A stretch of DNA of 44,000 bases from Butyriboletus loyo (lineage: Eukaryota > Basidiomycota > Agaricomycetes > Boletales > Boletaceae): assembly GCA_038093515.1 (NCBI GenBank), contig JBBPSI010000202.1, positions 1 through 44,000 on the forward strand, given 5' to 3'. Every line of letters starts with the position of its first letter. Position 1 is the first letter of the stretch. Position numbers and translations under genes: made by a program. This document shows positions 9,174 through 18,767 of this stretch, piece by piece. The notes under the pieces were generated by a model, which saw nothing but the letters and a program-made list of their open reading frames with translations, ran no database searches and was not told the origin of the DNA.

Positions 9174-9244
9174 TGTTACAGTTTTACCCCTAAGCATACT
9201 CCACCACTCATTTTCCCACACTCATGTGTTCCTGCTGCCCCTGC
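9174..9244 (+). repeat. Truncated LTR, family D, first 71 bp
   Basis: The sequence TGTTACAGTTTTACCCC and the following bases match the start of the full family D copy at 31324. The copy breaks off at 9244 where a family A LTR begins, and it does not resume beyond that LTR. Confidence 0.75.
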
Positions 9245-10210
9245 TGTTGCGGGCAACACACAGTTGAATGCTAGCATGTAATACCTTTCACAAGTGGTCC
9301 ACAACGATTGCAGGATACACAAGTTCCTGGCAGATGTAAACTGGAGTCTCAACTTAATCCTCAACTGTTGCCAGCGAATAGACAAGTGGTTAAAACTAGG
9401 GAATCCTAGTCTAACCACGAGCCCTTATATATTGTACAGCGACGTGCACAGACCAAGCTGTGCGTGAGATAAACTACTATATATGGCTAGACTACAGGGT
9501 TGACGGGGATCAGAAAGAAGAGAAGCACAATGTTACGCTGGGCGCTAACAACTAGAACAGCGAGGAGGCACTCTGGAGTAGCCTCAGGACTCGTGAAGCA
9601 TTTCTGAGCTGGGTCTCAGACTATGTCTTAGTGCGCACACTAAGAGTCTGGAAGGAAACTAATTGCTAGCAGAAGACTGCGTAGAACTAGATAAAGTACA
9701 TGGGAGTAAAGACCGAGTCTTTATACTACTGAGGTCTGTGCACAGACCATGCTCCTGATCGGGTCACGAGAGTGAAAGTACAAACGAGGAAGGAGTACTC
9801 TAGAACGTTCCAGAGTACGAAAGAAAGTGCGTCTGTGTGCGGGAAATGATGACTAAGCAGGATAGTCGTACTGTTCGAAAGGAATTAGCAAAAGGCTAGG
9901 TGAATGTAATAGTCCCAATGGTAATGGAGAGAAAAAGTAGACCACTACCGTAACACACAATGGTGATTAACCACATGAGGTGCGGGGATCAAAAGAAAGA
10001 GAAGTAAACAGAGAGTAAATACATGTATTTGTGACATCATAGAGTCTAGGCCTGGTCTAGGCCATGACATCATATGCTTAGTCAGCAAGTGATCACATGT
10101 AAGTTCCCATGATCACGTGCACTAAGTCACGTGACCTTTAAAGTTGAAGTTGGAACAAAACGACTAAGTCCAAAGTTTGAAATGTATGAATAAATATTAT
10201 GATTATAACA
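9245..10210 (-). repeat. Solo LTR, family A, with nested family B
   Basis: The ends are TGTTGCGGGC and GATTATAACA. It is interrupted by family B at 9531-9955. The flanks CCTGC and CCCAC do not match, and the D sequence on the left does not continue on the right. The LTR may therefore be a recombinant of two insertions with loss of the DNA between them. Confidence 0.85.
9531..9955 (-). repeat. Solo LTR, family B, copy 2
   Basis: This 425-bp LTR has TGTTACGCTGGGC and ACCGTAACA ends and an exact CACAA duplication at 9526-9530 and 9956-9960. It contains the B-family hairpin TCTTAGTG/CACACTAAGA near 9628-9650. Confidence 0.92.
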
Positions 10211-10425
10211 CCCACCATCTCCCAATGAGCCCATGTAGTCACATTGTCACGTAGTATATGGCCACCCCAGGTTGACAATATCACTTGTTGTACAGCCACC
10301 CTGGGGCAGGCCCACATGTGCATCAAGAGTACGTTGACGGGTGAGCCTGTTGGGGGGCATATCCTATAGATGGGCAGGCCCACTAGGGATAAATCCCATG
10401 GTTGCATTGCAAATATACTACCAAT
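10211..10425 (+). repeat. Dispersed repeat H (left copy), next to minisatellite
   Basis: The segment 10227-10387 is related to 42678-42797 in the same orientation. Shared stretches include GAGCCCATGTAGTCACATT, a GGCCACCC(T)GGGTTGACAAT motif and CAGGCCCACTAGG. The two copies are about 32 kb apart. No coding potential is evident. Confidence 0.7.
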
Positions 10426-10981
10426 GAGCGGGCCTTCAGGGGGGTAGGCAGTAGTAACGAGCAGGCCCTCAGGAGGGTAGGCAGTAGTAGCGGGCGGGCC
10501 CTCAGGGGGGTAGGCGGTAGTAATGAGCGGGCCCTCAGGGGGTGTATGCTAGTAGCGGATGGGCCCTCAGGGGGGTAGGCAGTAGTAACAAGTGGGCCCT
10601 CAGGAGGGTAGGCAGTAGTAACAAGTGGGCCCTCAGGAGGGTAGTCAGTAGTAGCGGGTGGGCCCTCAGGGGGGTAGGCGGTAGTAACGAGCAGGCCCTC
10701 AGGGGGCATATGCTAGTAGCAGGCGGGCCCTCAGGGGGGTAGGCAGTAGTAACAAGCAGGCCCTCAGGGGGCTTATGCTAGTAGCAGGCGGGCCCTCAGG
10801 GGGGTAGGCAGTAGTAACAAGCAGGCCCTCAGGGGGCTTATGCTAGTAGCGGGCGGGCCCTCAGGGGGGTAGGCAGTAGTAATGAGTGGGCCCTCAGGGG
10901 GTGTATGCTAGTAGCGGGCAGGCCCTCAGGGGATAGGCAGTAGTAACAAGCGGGCCCTCAGGGGGCATATGCTAGCAGTGG
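10426..10981 (+). repeat. GC-rich minisatellite, 17 units of 32-33 bp
   Basis: Seventeen tandem units share the core GGGCCCTCAGGGGG. There are two unit types: one ends GTAGGCAGTAGTAAC (33 bp) and the other ends CATATGCTAGTAGC (32 bp). In the right half they alternate, giving a higher-order repeat of about 65 bp. Open frames across it in several phases are a by-product of the repeat. Confidence 0.93.
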
Positions 10982-11237
10982 GTGGGTCAGGTGTGGGCCC
11001 GCAATGGGGATGTGCTCTGCACTGAATGGCCTGTGGGGATATGTGTGCTGCGGACGTGTCAGATCACGGGCCTACAAGGGTGGCATCCCACCCCTCGAGT
11101 GGCTCCTTTTGTCCCAAAGTGATGTAAGCCTAATTGATCCCTTTCCACCTCCCAGCATGCATTCCAGATCCGCATTAACAGAGGCACCTGCTGGCTCGCC
11201 AATATTGATGATGGATCGTGTCTCATCATACATGTGA
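10982..11237. other. Non-repetitive stretch between minisatellite and oxygenase remnant
   Basis: No gene, repeat or regulatory signal was recognised here. It may hold the decayed 5' part of the neighbouring oxygenase-like gene. Confidence 0.3.
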
Positions 11238-12434
11238 TTGAGATTCTCTGCTGAAATACAATCGCCTGCCAGTACATCCTGTGCTCTACCGCATATTGAC
11301 ATTTCCGTTGACATAGTTTGCCAGGCAGATCAAATGGTGCATGCCCTAGTGCAAGCACACAGGAACCCCTGTATGACCATGTTACATTACTGCGCAATGG
11401 AATTAATCTGCCCTTCAGTCAGGCTCCAGGGCTTTGATCCAATGCGGGAGGCAGATAGCATTTTGAGATTCGAAGTGAAGTGTGATGCGGCCTTGGAGTC
11501 CATGGAGGGTGCTTCGCAGCAATTATTGCAACCCTCAATGATTGTCAATGAGCGCAGATACATAATTGCATGGTACCTCCCGCGGGCACTCAGTATGGCA
11601 AGCCAGGTGAGCGCAATGCTGAGCCTTCAGTCATATCCTCTGAGCTGCCATATAGACCGCCATATGGGGGTCATTTCGGCATCTCCGCAGGATGCTTGCG
11701 GCGAGCATCACCACATCTGACCTTGGGGCGAAATGGAGAACCCACAGGAGCTACTTCTGACAGGATGCTGAGCTGGCGGGCTGCATTAACATGTCCCTGG
11801 CATGGTATCAACAGGGGTGCAATGTAGGTCGCATTTGCTGATATGGGCATCACACATTACATCTATTTACAGCATACAAATGGCGAGCTAGAGATCTCTG
11901 CAACGTTAAAGGCGGGGCACAATGATGATGAAGGGAGGGAGTGGCTCAGTGAGATTATGGGGGCGCATTTGGTAATGTCCGCCACCATGAGCATCATGCA
12001 CCCGGAGATGTATGAGCTAGTGTGGGAGGCGATGATTCGGCTTTGGCAGATCGCACCTGCGGAGCGTCCTTCAACTGTGGCCCTCTGTTTTCAACAGCCT
12101 TTCTGCAATGGTGAACCGGTCCAGCCACTGCCATCTGGACCACAATGGGCTCCCGCAATTGTTCGACCAACTCCTCAGCATAGGAAATTATAGCAGCCTT
12201 GACCTGATCTTCCCAAGACAGGACTTAAGGCTATGGTATCCCCCAGGGACTGTAGTTGCATTCTCTGGGAGGCTTATTGTTCATGGGGCAGCTGAGGTAG
12301 AGGGGGACCAGGCCTGCATTGCATGGTACATGCAGGACAAGGTCCACCAGACACTAGGGATCCCAAGGTGCAATTATGCTGAGGTACACAAGGTAGGAAG
12401 TTGGGGGTCGAATGAGGGCAGCGTAATTCAATGA
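11238..12434 (+). pseudogene. TET/JBP-like 2-oxoglutarate/Fe(II) oxygenase remnant
   Basis: Three plus-strand pieces resemble fungal TET/JBP-family dioxygenases, which oxidise 5-methylcytosine in their active relatives. The first (11238-11605) has NERRYIIAWYLPRAL. A likely intron runs 11824-11872 (GTAGGT...TTTACAG). The second (11873-12075) contains HPEMYELVWEAMIRLW. After a one-base frame change near 12075 the third reads WPSVFNSLSAMVNRSSHCH, an H-x-D metal motif (HLD), then YPPGTVVAFSGRLIVHG with the second histidine. The arginine expected after it to bind 2-oxoglutarate appears as Gln (GDQACIAWYM). The frame break and missing Arg make function unlikely. Fungal TET/JBP genes expand together with KDZ transposons, so this block may be part of one. 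The family call is from memory of motifs, not a search. Confidence 0.5.
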
Positions 12435-12529
12435 TGTATATAAAATGTTGAATGAATTTGCCAGCATCATGGATGCAAGCAGAGATCCCATGTGGTCGAA
12501 AGGGAGCCCATCTGATTTGCAATGTGCCT

Positions 12530-13140
12530 GAGTGTTATACAGAGCGCCCGCACAGTAGGCGCAGCACCTGCTTGGTTGGCGGTATATCTGCGTGGCAGGG
12601 ACCATACCCACATGGCATTGCCATTGCACAGTAGGCAGGGCATTTGCGCATTATGCAGAGCACCCCCCTGGTTGGCAGAGGGTCCGCTTGGTAGGCGGGG
12701 GGCCCACAAGATGTGCGCAGCACCAGAGGCAACATACCCACCCTGCGTTGCAGTTGCAAGGTAGGTGGTGCATCTGCGCGGTATGCAGAGCACCCACACT
12801 GTAGGCACGGCGCCCACCCGTTTGGCATAGGACCCACTAGGTAGGCGGGGGATCTGCAGGGTGTGTGCACCGCCCAAGGAAACATACCCGCCTTGCATTG
12901 CAGTTGCAAAGTAGGCAGCACATCCCTGCGGTATGTGGAGCAGCCAGATACTAGGTGCGGTGCCCGCCTGGTTGGCAGTGGACCTACGAGGTAGCCGATG
13001 CACCCGCCTGGAGTTGCACCCGCATAGTGATCATGGCGCCCGCCTGGTTGGTGGAGCACCCACACAGTAGGTAGGGGACGCACAAGATATGTGTGCCCCC
13101 CGCTAGGTAGGCATGGCACCCATGCAGCAGGTGGAATTGA
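12530..13140 (+). repeat. Degenerate tandem repeat, about 135-150 bp units
   Basis: At least three diverged units are marked by CATACCC...GCATTGC.GTTGCA at about 12597, 12731 and 12881. Each also has short GTAGGCGGNGCACCCGC-like subrepeats and GGTTGGC motifs. The unit spacing is about 134 and 150 bp. A long minus-strand open frame here (12535-13194) is Pro/Leu/Cys-rich and is best explained by the repeat. Confidence 0.7.
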
Positions 13141-13432
13141 TGTGGGAAGACCGCCCCCATCATTCAAGGCCTTCCAAGAAAGTTCATAGAGCATGGCTCA
13201 ATTCAGGCAGGTCCATATTAGTATGGCAGCATGACATATGACCTGGTGAGGGCTGCATTGGCGGGCTGCATAACATGGTGCGGGCCTGTGCAAGCATAAC
13301 TGGATTGGCAAAAATGATACATTTCAATTTATCCCCTCTTCTCCCTCAGGCTCTGCATGCCCCAGCAGAGCATGGAGCTGCGCTCTGCGACCCCAGTAGT
13401 GTCCCATCTGGGAGTCCAGCGCTTCTATCCTC
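13141..13432. other. Unassigned DNA
   Basis: Nothing was recognised between the degenerate tandem repeat and the minus-strand ORF. Short open frames are present but are no longer than chance would give. Confidence 0.3.
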
Positions 13433-14110
13433 TCAAGTCCTTCCTGCAGCGCCTTCATACACTCCTCCTCGTGTCAATCCAGCACCTGATTTTGCAGCTT
13501 GACTAATGGAGAGCTGTGGGAGCCCCACAGATGCTATCTCGATTTCAGCGCAGCTAATTACCATATAATACCAATCACATACCTGGAAGTATTCATCTGA
13601 GGCCTGCAGAATGTTAGACATTGTGCCTGGCCAAACCTCCATGTCATCCAGCAGCCCCATGGCCCACCAGTTGCACACAAACTCTTGTGCGTGATCTGCA
13701 CTCCAGTCAGGAAGCAAGGTCGGGATGTTCTCTATCATTTTGTAGAGGTCAGATTCCACATGGATAAGCACCCCTTGCAGGTCATTATTCTGGCAGCGTT
13801 CATATGCGCTTTGACAGGCAGGAGTGGGGACTGGGACTGTGAATTGGGTCATATATATATTCTGCAGACGGAATAAAATGGCCTGTATCCAGCAATGATT
13901 CAGCGCGATAACATGCAGCTCAACTGAGGGGCTCACAAATTCCAGGTTAATGCCATAGCTCCATCCTTCCGGCCAGTTGGGTCTCTCCAAGTGGGCTAAA
14001 TGGCAGGCTGCTGCCTCGATGTGGCAGCCTAGGTAATACATTACCCGGTGCAAAATGCATTGAGGAACATCAGGCATGCTGACATTCAAGGAGAGGACAA
14101 GCAAAGACAT
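13433..14110 (-). CDS. Hypothetical protein, 225 aa, family not recognised
   Basis: This is the longest non-repeat ORF of the GC-richer block. It begins MSLLVLSLNVSMPDVP and is rich in Trp, Cys and His (for example HCWIQAILFRLQNIY and NWWAMGLLDDMEVWPG). The last 25 residues are low-complexity and may run past a real splice site or stop. No signal peptide or clear membrane helix was seen. It faces the TET/JBP-like remnant. It may be a passenger gene or an exon of a transposon-associated gene; a chance ORF is also possible. Confidence 0.35.
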   Translation of the reverse strand: MSLLVLSLNVSMPDVPQCILHRVMYYLGCHIEAAACHLAHLERPNWPEGWSYGINLEFVSPSVELHVIALNHCWIQAILFRLQNIYMTQFTVPVPTPACQSAYERCQNNDLQGVLIHVESDLYKMIENIPTLLPDWSADHAQEFVCNWWAMGLLDDMEVWPGTMSNILQASDEYFQVCDWYYMVISCAEIEIASVGLPQLSISQAAKSGAGLTRGGVYEGAAGRT

Positions 14111-14559
14111 AGCAGTGACAGCTTGAAAGGAAGGGCAGTGGATGAACTGCTGTTCAACAGAGCCGCCCTTATAGGGAAATATTGGGCCTATTATCTACCC
14201 ATTCAAGACTAGCGCACAGCCACACTCCACCTTGTCTAGCAATGGAGTTGGAAGTGTTAACTGCATAATTCTATGTATTGAACCCTGACAAAGGCTAAAA
14301 TGCTTCCAAGTATCCCACTGTATATCCTGTGGCCTAGCGGGTAGTGCACTCTGCTGGGCTTACTGTATGTGACTTACCAGGCGGGTAGGGTGGGATAAAT
14401 GCGCTAACATATCCTAAGAGATTCCCAGGTGCCCTGGCACTGGTCCCGGAGCATGCGGTATGTGGCGGCCTGTCAGGCAGCATAACAGGTGTCTACAGAG
14501 TGCCCTTCATAGTGCAATGACCACAGGGTTGGAGGTGAACGCCAGACCCTCTCTATCAG
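14111..14559. other. Unassigned DNA before gypsy-2 3' LTR
   Basis: No coding region was recognised. A tRNA A-box-like stretch TGGCCTAGCGGGTAG lies near 14331 but no B box follows, so no tRNA is called. Confidence 0.3.
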
Positions 14560-15055
14560 TGTTATGAGACAATGGGAGTTATCAAGTATCACACGGGGTT
14601 CTGCGACTGTTGCAGTTATACACAATAACTGGCAATGATAATGAGGATAGCTCAGACCTTAATCTCTCAACTGTTGCCAGTGAATAAGACAAGTGATTAA
14701 AGCTAGGGAATCCTAGCCCGAACCACCAGCCTTTATATATTACAAGGGAATGCGCACAGACCAAGCAGTGCGTGAGACTAATTACTATACATGTACATAT
14801 GAGAAGAAGCCAGGGTCAACGGAGATTAAATAGAAGTCGACAGTGATCAAAAGGAAGAGAAGTAAACAGAGATTAAATACATGAGGCATGATGTCATAGA
14901 GTCTGGGCCAGTCTGGACCATGACATCATATGCTTAGTCAGCCTGTGATCACATGTATAATCCCACGATCACGTGCGCAAAGTCATGTGACCTTTGAAAG
15001 AGAAATATGATGAAGTCCGAACACAAAAGATAGTTATAAGAGATATGATTATAAC
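14560..15055 (-). repeat. 3' LTR of gypsy-2 (family A, A' subfamily)
   Basis: This 496-bp LTR has TGTTATGAGAC and GATTATAACA ends. On the minus strand it follows a polypurine tract and the chromodomain ORF, which identifies it as the 3' LTR. The outer flank is ATCAG (14555-14559). No matching duplication was found at the other end because the 5' side is rearranged. Confidence 0.9.
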
Positions 15056-15070
15056 ACCTCCCCCCCCCTA
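15056..15070 (-). other. Polypurine tract of gypsy-2
   Basis: On the minus strand a G-rich run (AGGGGGGGGGGAGG type) lies directly before the 3' LTR. This is the standard plus-strand priming site of LTR retrotransposons. Confidence 0.8.
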
Positions 15071-16710
15071 GGACTTGTATTCCAAGCGAGTTCCTTGATA
15101 GGGAGTTCCGTGCTCAGGACCGTACTCTTTAAACAGTGAAGAGAATTCAAAAAGTGATAGGCCACGAAGGGGACGAGGGGCGGAAGGGTGGGCATGGTGA
15201 TAATCCGCGATTACGTCCTGCGAATGTTCCAGATTGGATACTGGTTCCCATGTGCGATCTGTCTCGTCATAACCCCTCCAGTGCACTAAATACTCCAACT
15301 TCTTGTGTTTCATCCTAGATGTGACAATGTAATCAACTTCGAATTCCGAGTATCCTTCGTCCGTGACATTGACTGGGTCTGGACACAGAACAGGCTGTCC
15401 TGGAAGAGTTTCTCGGTAGGGTTTAACCCGAGAAATGTTGACTATGGGATGAATTCGCATGCTGCTCGGCAGCTGAAGTTCGACAGCGTTCGGCTTGAGT
15501 GCCTTGATCTGATAAGGACCAATCCAGCGCTGTATGAGTTTTCGTGCAGTGTACGGCAATTTGAGATTTTCCGTACTGAGCCACACACTATCCCCTACTT
15601 TGTAATCGGGCGCATCTGATCGTCTATTATCGGCCTGCGATACCATGCACTTGTGGGCTTCCTCCAATGCTTCTTTAACCTCGGCATGTGCTTTCCCAGC
15701 ACTGCGTGCGAAATCTCCGGCTAGTGTGTTGGAAGACTTTTCGAACCCGACTCTAGGATAATAATTACGTGTGATAGAGAATGGGATTGTACCCGTGGCC
15801 GTGGTGAGGGAATTATTATGGTTGAACTGGGTGATCTTGATCCAATCGGCCCAAGTTTCTTGTTTTTTAGCCACGTAGGTACGTAAATATTGTTCCATTT
15901 CTCAATTTATCTGTTCGGTTTGACCATCAGATTGAGGATGGTATGCCGTAGAGATCTTCTGGGAAATGCCAAGGAGCTTGCAAAGCTCCGTGGTAAAGTC
16001 CGATACAAACTGGGGTCCACGATCTGAAACTATAGTACAAGGGAGTCCGTGAACACACCAAACATTGTCTCTAAAAATAACTGCTAACTCCTTAGAAGAG
16101 GTAGTCGTTTTACAAGGGACATAAACGACTTCTTTGGAGAAGCGATCCACTATCGTACAGATGGCATCGAAGCCGTTCGAAGAAGGAAGTCCGGTAACAA
16201 AATCAACAGAAATATCTTCCCATGGGTGACTAGCTGTGGGAAGTGGTAATATTTTTCCTGCCGGTGCCTTTTGCTTACCCTTCGTGAGGGCACACGCTTG
16301 ACAGCTGTCTACATATTGTTTAATGTCCTTTGTAACACCTGGCCATGTGAAATGCCGTGTAAGAAGATGAGCCGTTTGGGCCTGACCCGAATGTCCGGCT
16401 ATAGGCGAATCATGGCAGATATTAAGTAATTGTATCCTAAGTGCCTTAGACACAAAGACTTTTTTCTTTTCGTTAATAAATACGGATTGTTCTGTATCGT
16501 AATAAAATCCAGGTATTTCTTTTTCTTTTTCTTTTTCGGATTCTTTTTGTAAGGTATCGTAAAAGGAAGAAGAAAGAGAAACTTTATTAAGGAAAAGGTT
16601 TGGTGGAAGTACCGTAATATTGATATTATGGTCCGTAACGGCTTCACCGTGGTCTGCTCGACGCGATAGCGCATCTGCTCTGCCATTGGTTGAGCCTGGT
16701 TTGTAAACAA
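15068..16710 (-). pseudogene. gypsy-2 integrase with chromodomain (RNase H end to C-terminus)
   Basis: On the minus strand the product begins in the RNase H tail (GRADALSRRADHG). The HHCC zinc-binding domain follows (HDSPIAGHSG...CQACALTKGK). The integrase core has catalytic Asp in ISVDFVTGLP, Asp in TIVSDRGPQF and Glu in DGQTEQIN. A GPY-type module (RWIGPYQI) precedes a C-terminal chromodomain (EVDYIVTSRM...YLVHWRGYDETDRTWEP), which targets chromoviruses to modified chromatin. A single TGA at 15902-15904 interrupts the core just after the Glu; everything else is open. Gag, protease and most RT are deleted, because the protein joins LTR sequence at about 16711. Apart from these lesions the copy is well preserved. 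Confidence 0.92.
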
Positions 16711-17108
16711 ATCTCTCAACTGTTGCCAGCGAATAAGACAAGTGGTTAAAGCTAGGGAATCCTAGCCGCAACCACAAGCCCTTTTTATATTAGAAGGGAA
16801 TGCGCACAGACCGAGCAGTGCGCGAGACTAGTTACTATACAAGTGTATACGAAGTGAGTCACGGGTCGACGATGAAGAGAAATAGAAGTTGACGGTGATC
16901 AAAAAGAAGAGAAGCAAACGGAGATTAAATACATGAGGCGTGATGTCATAGAGTCTGGGCCAGTCTGGACCATGACGTCATATGCTTAGTCAGCCTGCAG
17001 TCACATGTATAATCCCACAATCACGTGCACAAAGTCACGTGACCTTTGAAAGAGAAATATGACGAAGTCCAAACGCGAAAGATAGTTATAAGAGATACGA
17101 TTATAACA
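16711..17108 (-). repeat. Partial A' LTR at the 5' side of gypsy-2
   Basis: Family A' LTR sequence from the central ATCTCTCAACTGTTGCCAGC motif to the ATTATAACA terminus. On its inner side it is fused directly to RNase H coding sequence, marking the internal deletion of gypsy-2. It could be the truncated 5' LTR of the same element. Confidence 0.8.
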
Positions 17109-17445
17109 ACCACGAGCCCTTTTTATATTACAGGGGAATGCGCACAGACCATGCAGTGCGTGAGACTAGTTACTATACATGTACATATGAAGAAGTCACG
17201 AGTCGACGATGATGAGAAATAGAAGTCAACGGTGATCAAAAAGAAGAGAAGCAAACGGAGATTAAATACATGAGGTGTGACGTCATAGAGTCTGGACCAG
17301 TCTGGACCATAACATCATATGCTTAGTCAGCCTGTGATCACATGTATAATCCCACGATCACATGCGCAAAGTCACGTGACCTTTGAAAGAGAAATATGAT
17401 GAAGTCCGAATGCAAAAGATAGTTATAAGAGATACAATTATAACA
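17109..17445 (-). repeat. Second partial A' LTR in tandem
   Basis: It starts within the LTR (ACCACGAGCCC) and ends again at ATTATAACA. It abuts the complete terminus of the preceding LTR without spacer, so it forms an LTR-LTR junction. Confidence 0.8.
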
Positions 17446-17478
17446 ATTATGCTATTGGACGATATGCTTAGTCTTATC
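17446..17478 (+). repeat. 33-bp fragment of family C
   Basis: The fragment ATTATGCTATTGGACGATAT and following GCTTAGTCTTATC matches an internal part of family C (for example 4932-4962). It lies between two opposed A' LTR pieces and may be filler captured at a repair junction. Confidence 0.65.
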
Positions 17479-17912
17479 AGCGCACGTGATCGTGGGATTA
17501 TACATGTGACCATAGGCTGACTAAGCATGTGACATCATGGTCCAGACTGGCCCAGACTCTATGATGTCATGCCTCATGTATTTAATCTCTGTTTGCTTCT
17601 CTTCCTTTTGATCGCTGTTGGCTTCTATTTAATCTCCATTGACCCTATACTTCTACTCATATATACTTGTATAGTAATTAGTCACACGCACTGCTTGGTC
17701 CATGCACAGTTCCCTGTAATGTATAAGGCTCGTGGTTTGGGCTAGGATTCCCTAGCTTTAACCACTTGTCTATTTGCTGATAACAGTTGAGGATTAAGGT
17801 CATAGCTCTATTCTTTTATACTCACCAGTAGCTTGTGTACTACTGCAACTGAGGTGGAACCGCTTGTGACTTGGTATTCCAATTGGCTTAGTCCTTTAGT
17901 TGCTTCGTAACA
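17479..17912 (+). repeat. Truncated A' LTR, plus orientation
   Basis: It lacks the first part of the LTR and begins near the second CACGTG box (GCACGTGATCGTGGG). It ends TTGCTTCGTAACA. It lies opposite in orientation to the two pieces before it. A TATA-like region and the GCTAGG/CCTAGC palindrome are present (17740-17760). Confidence 0.8.
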
Positions 17913-18075
17913 TAAGAGAGCACCAGACAAATCCCTGGGTGGAACAGATCTCTGGACAAATCCTGGAGTGAAATGGATTTCCGGAACATGGAATGTGGTT
18001 ATTTGAGGTTAAGATGAGCCAGTTCATCTTCTACCAGCTCACCATCCTCTATTTCATCTTGAGAGGTAAGATCAT
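17913..18075 (-). pseudogene. gypsy-3 internal fragment, gag-pol linker region (left part)
   Basis: On the minus strand this reads NDLTSQDEIEDGELVEDELA and then stops. It continues the piece at 18619-18767 across an inserted LTR. The acidic linker would fit the region between Gag and protease. Assignment rests on orientation and position downstream of the gypsy-3 gag. Confidence 0.5.
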
Positions 18076-18618
18076 TGTTATAATCATAACATTTATTCGT
18101 ACATTCAAACTTTGGACTTAGTCGTTTCAAACCAACTTTCACTTTCAAAGGTCACGTGACTCAATGCACGTGATCGTGGGAACTTACATGTGATCTCCTG
18201 CTGACTAAGCATATGATGTCATGGCCTAGACCAAGCCTAGACTCTATGACGTCACAACACATGTATTTAATCTCCATTTACTTCTCTTCTCTTTGATCTC
18301 CGCACCTCGTGTGGTTAATCACCGTTGTGCTTCTCTTCTTTATGATCCCCGTCGACCCTGTAGTCTAGCCATGTATAGTAGTTCATCTCACGCACAGCTT
18401 GGTCTGTGTGCATATCTGTACAATATATAAAGGCTCATGGTTAGACTAGGATTCCCTAGTTTTAACCACTTGTCTATTCGCTGGCAACAGTTGAGGATTA
18501 AGTTGAAGCTCCAGTCTCATACCTGCCAGGTCTTTGTGTAGACCTGCAACTGTCGTATAGGACCCCTTGTGGCAATGGTATTTGCACTAGCATTCGACTG
18601 TGCATTGCTTGCACAACA
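18076..18618 (+). repeat. Solo LTR, family A
   Basis: This 543-bp LTR has TGTTATAATCATAACA and GCACAACA ends and an exact ATCAT duplication (18071-18075 and 18619-18623). Both CACGTG boxes (within 18155-18177) and ATGACGTCAC (about 18247-18256) are kept. TATATAAAGG lies at about 18424-18433, followed by the hairpin and AGTTTTAACCA. Confidence 0.92.
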
Positions 18619-18767
18619 ATCATCATCATACTGGTTGAATATTGTAACCAATGGTAAGGGGGTAGTCCTTGGATGATAAGGGAGTAATGGAATGCTGTAA
18701 TGGCTTGAGATGACCCATTTGGCTTTCCAGTTCAACTCCTTTTCAACACAGGTATTCTGAATGAGTA
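18619..18767 (-). pseudogene. gypsy-3 internal fragment (right part)
   Basis: The minus strand reads WKAKWVISSHYSIPLLPYHP and continues into the piece left of the LTR. It is placed between gag and protease of gypsy-3 by orientation. It breaks off at a truncated family D copy. Confidence 0.45.

Noticed and set aside
10383..10709. Repetitive Pro-rich ORF in the minisatellite
   Set aside because: The repeat unit lacks stops in some phases, so the open frame is expected without coding function.
10426..10981. CRISPR-like array
   Set aside because: Units are contiguous and nearly identical with no unique spacers, and the context is fungal.
12535..13194. Minus-strand ORF of 219 codons
   Set aside because: It lies on the degenerate tandem repeat and the protein is low-complexity; treated as a by-product of GC-rich repeats.
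14331..14400. tRNA-like A box TGGCCTAGCGGGTAG
   Set aside because: No B box (GGTTCGA-type) and no closable acceptor stem were found; it may be chance or an old SINE head.
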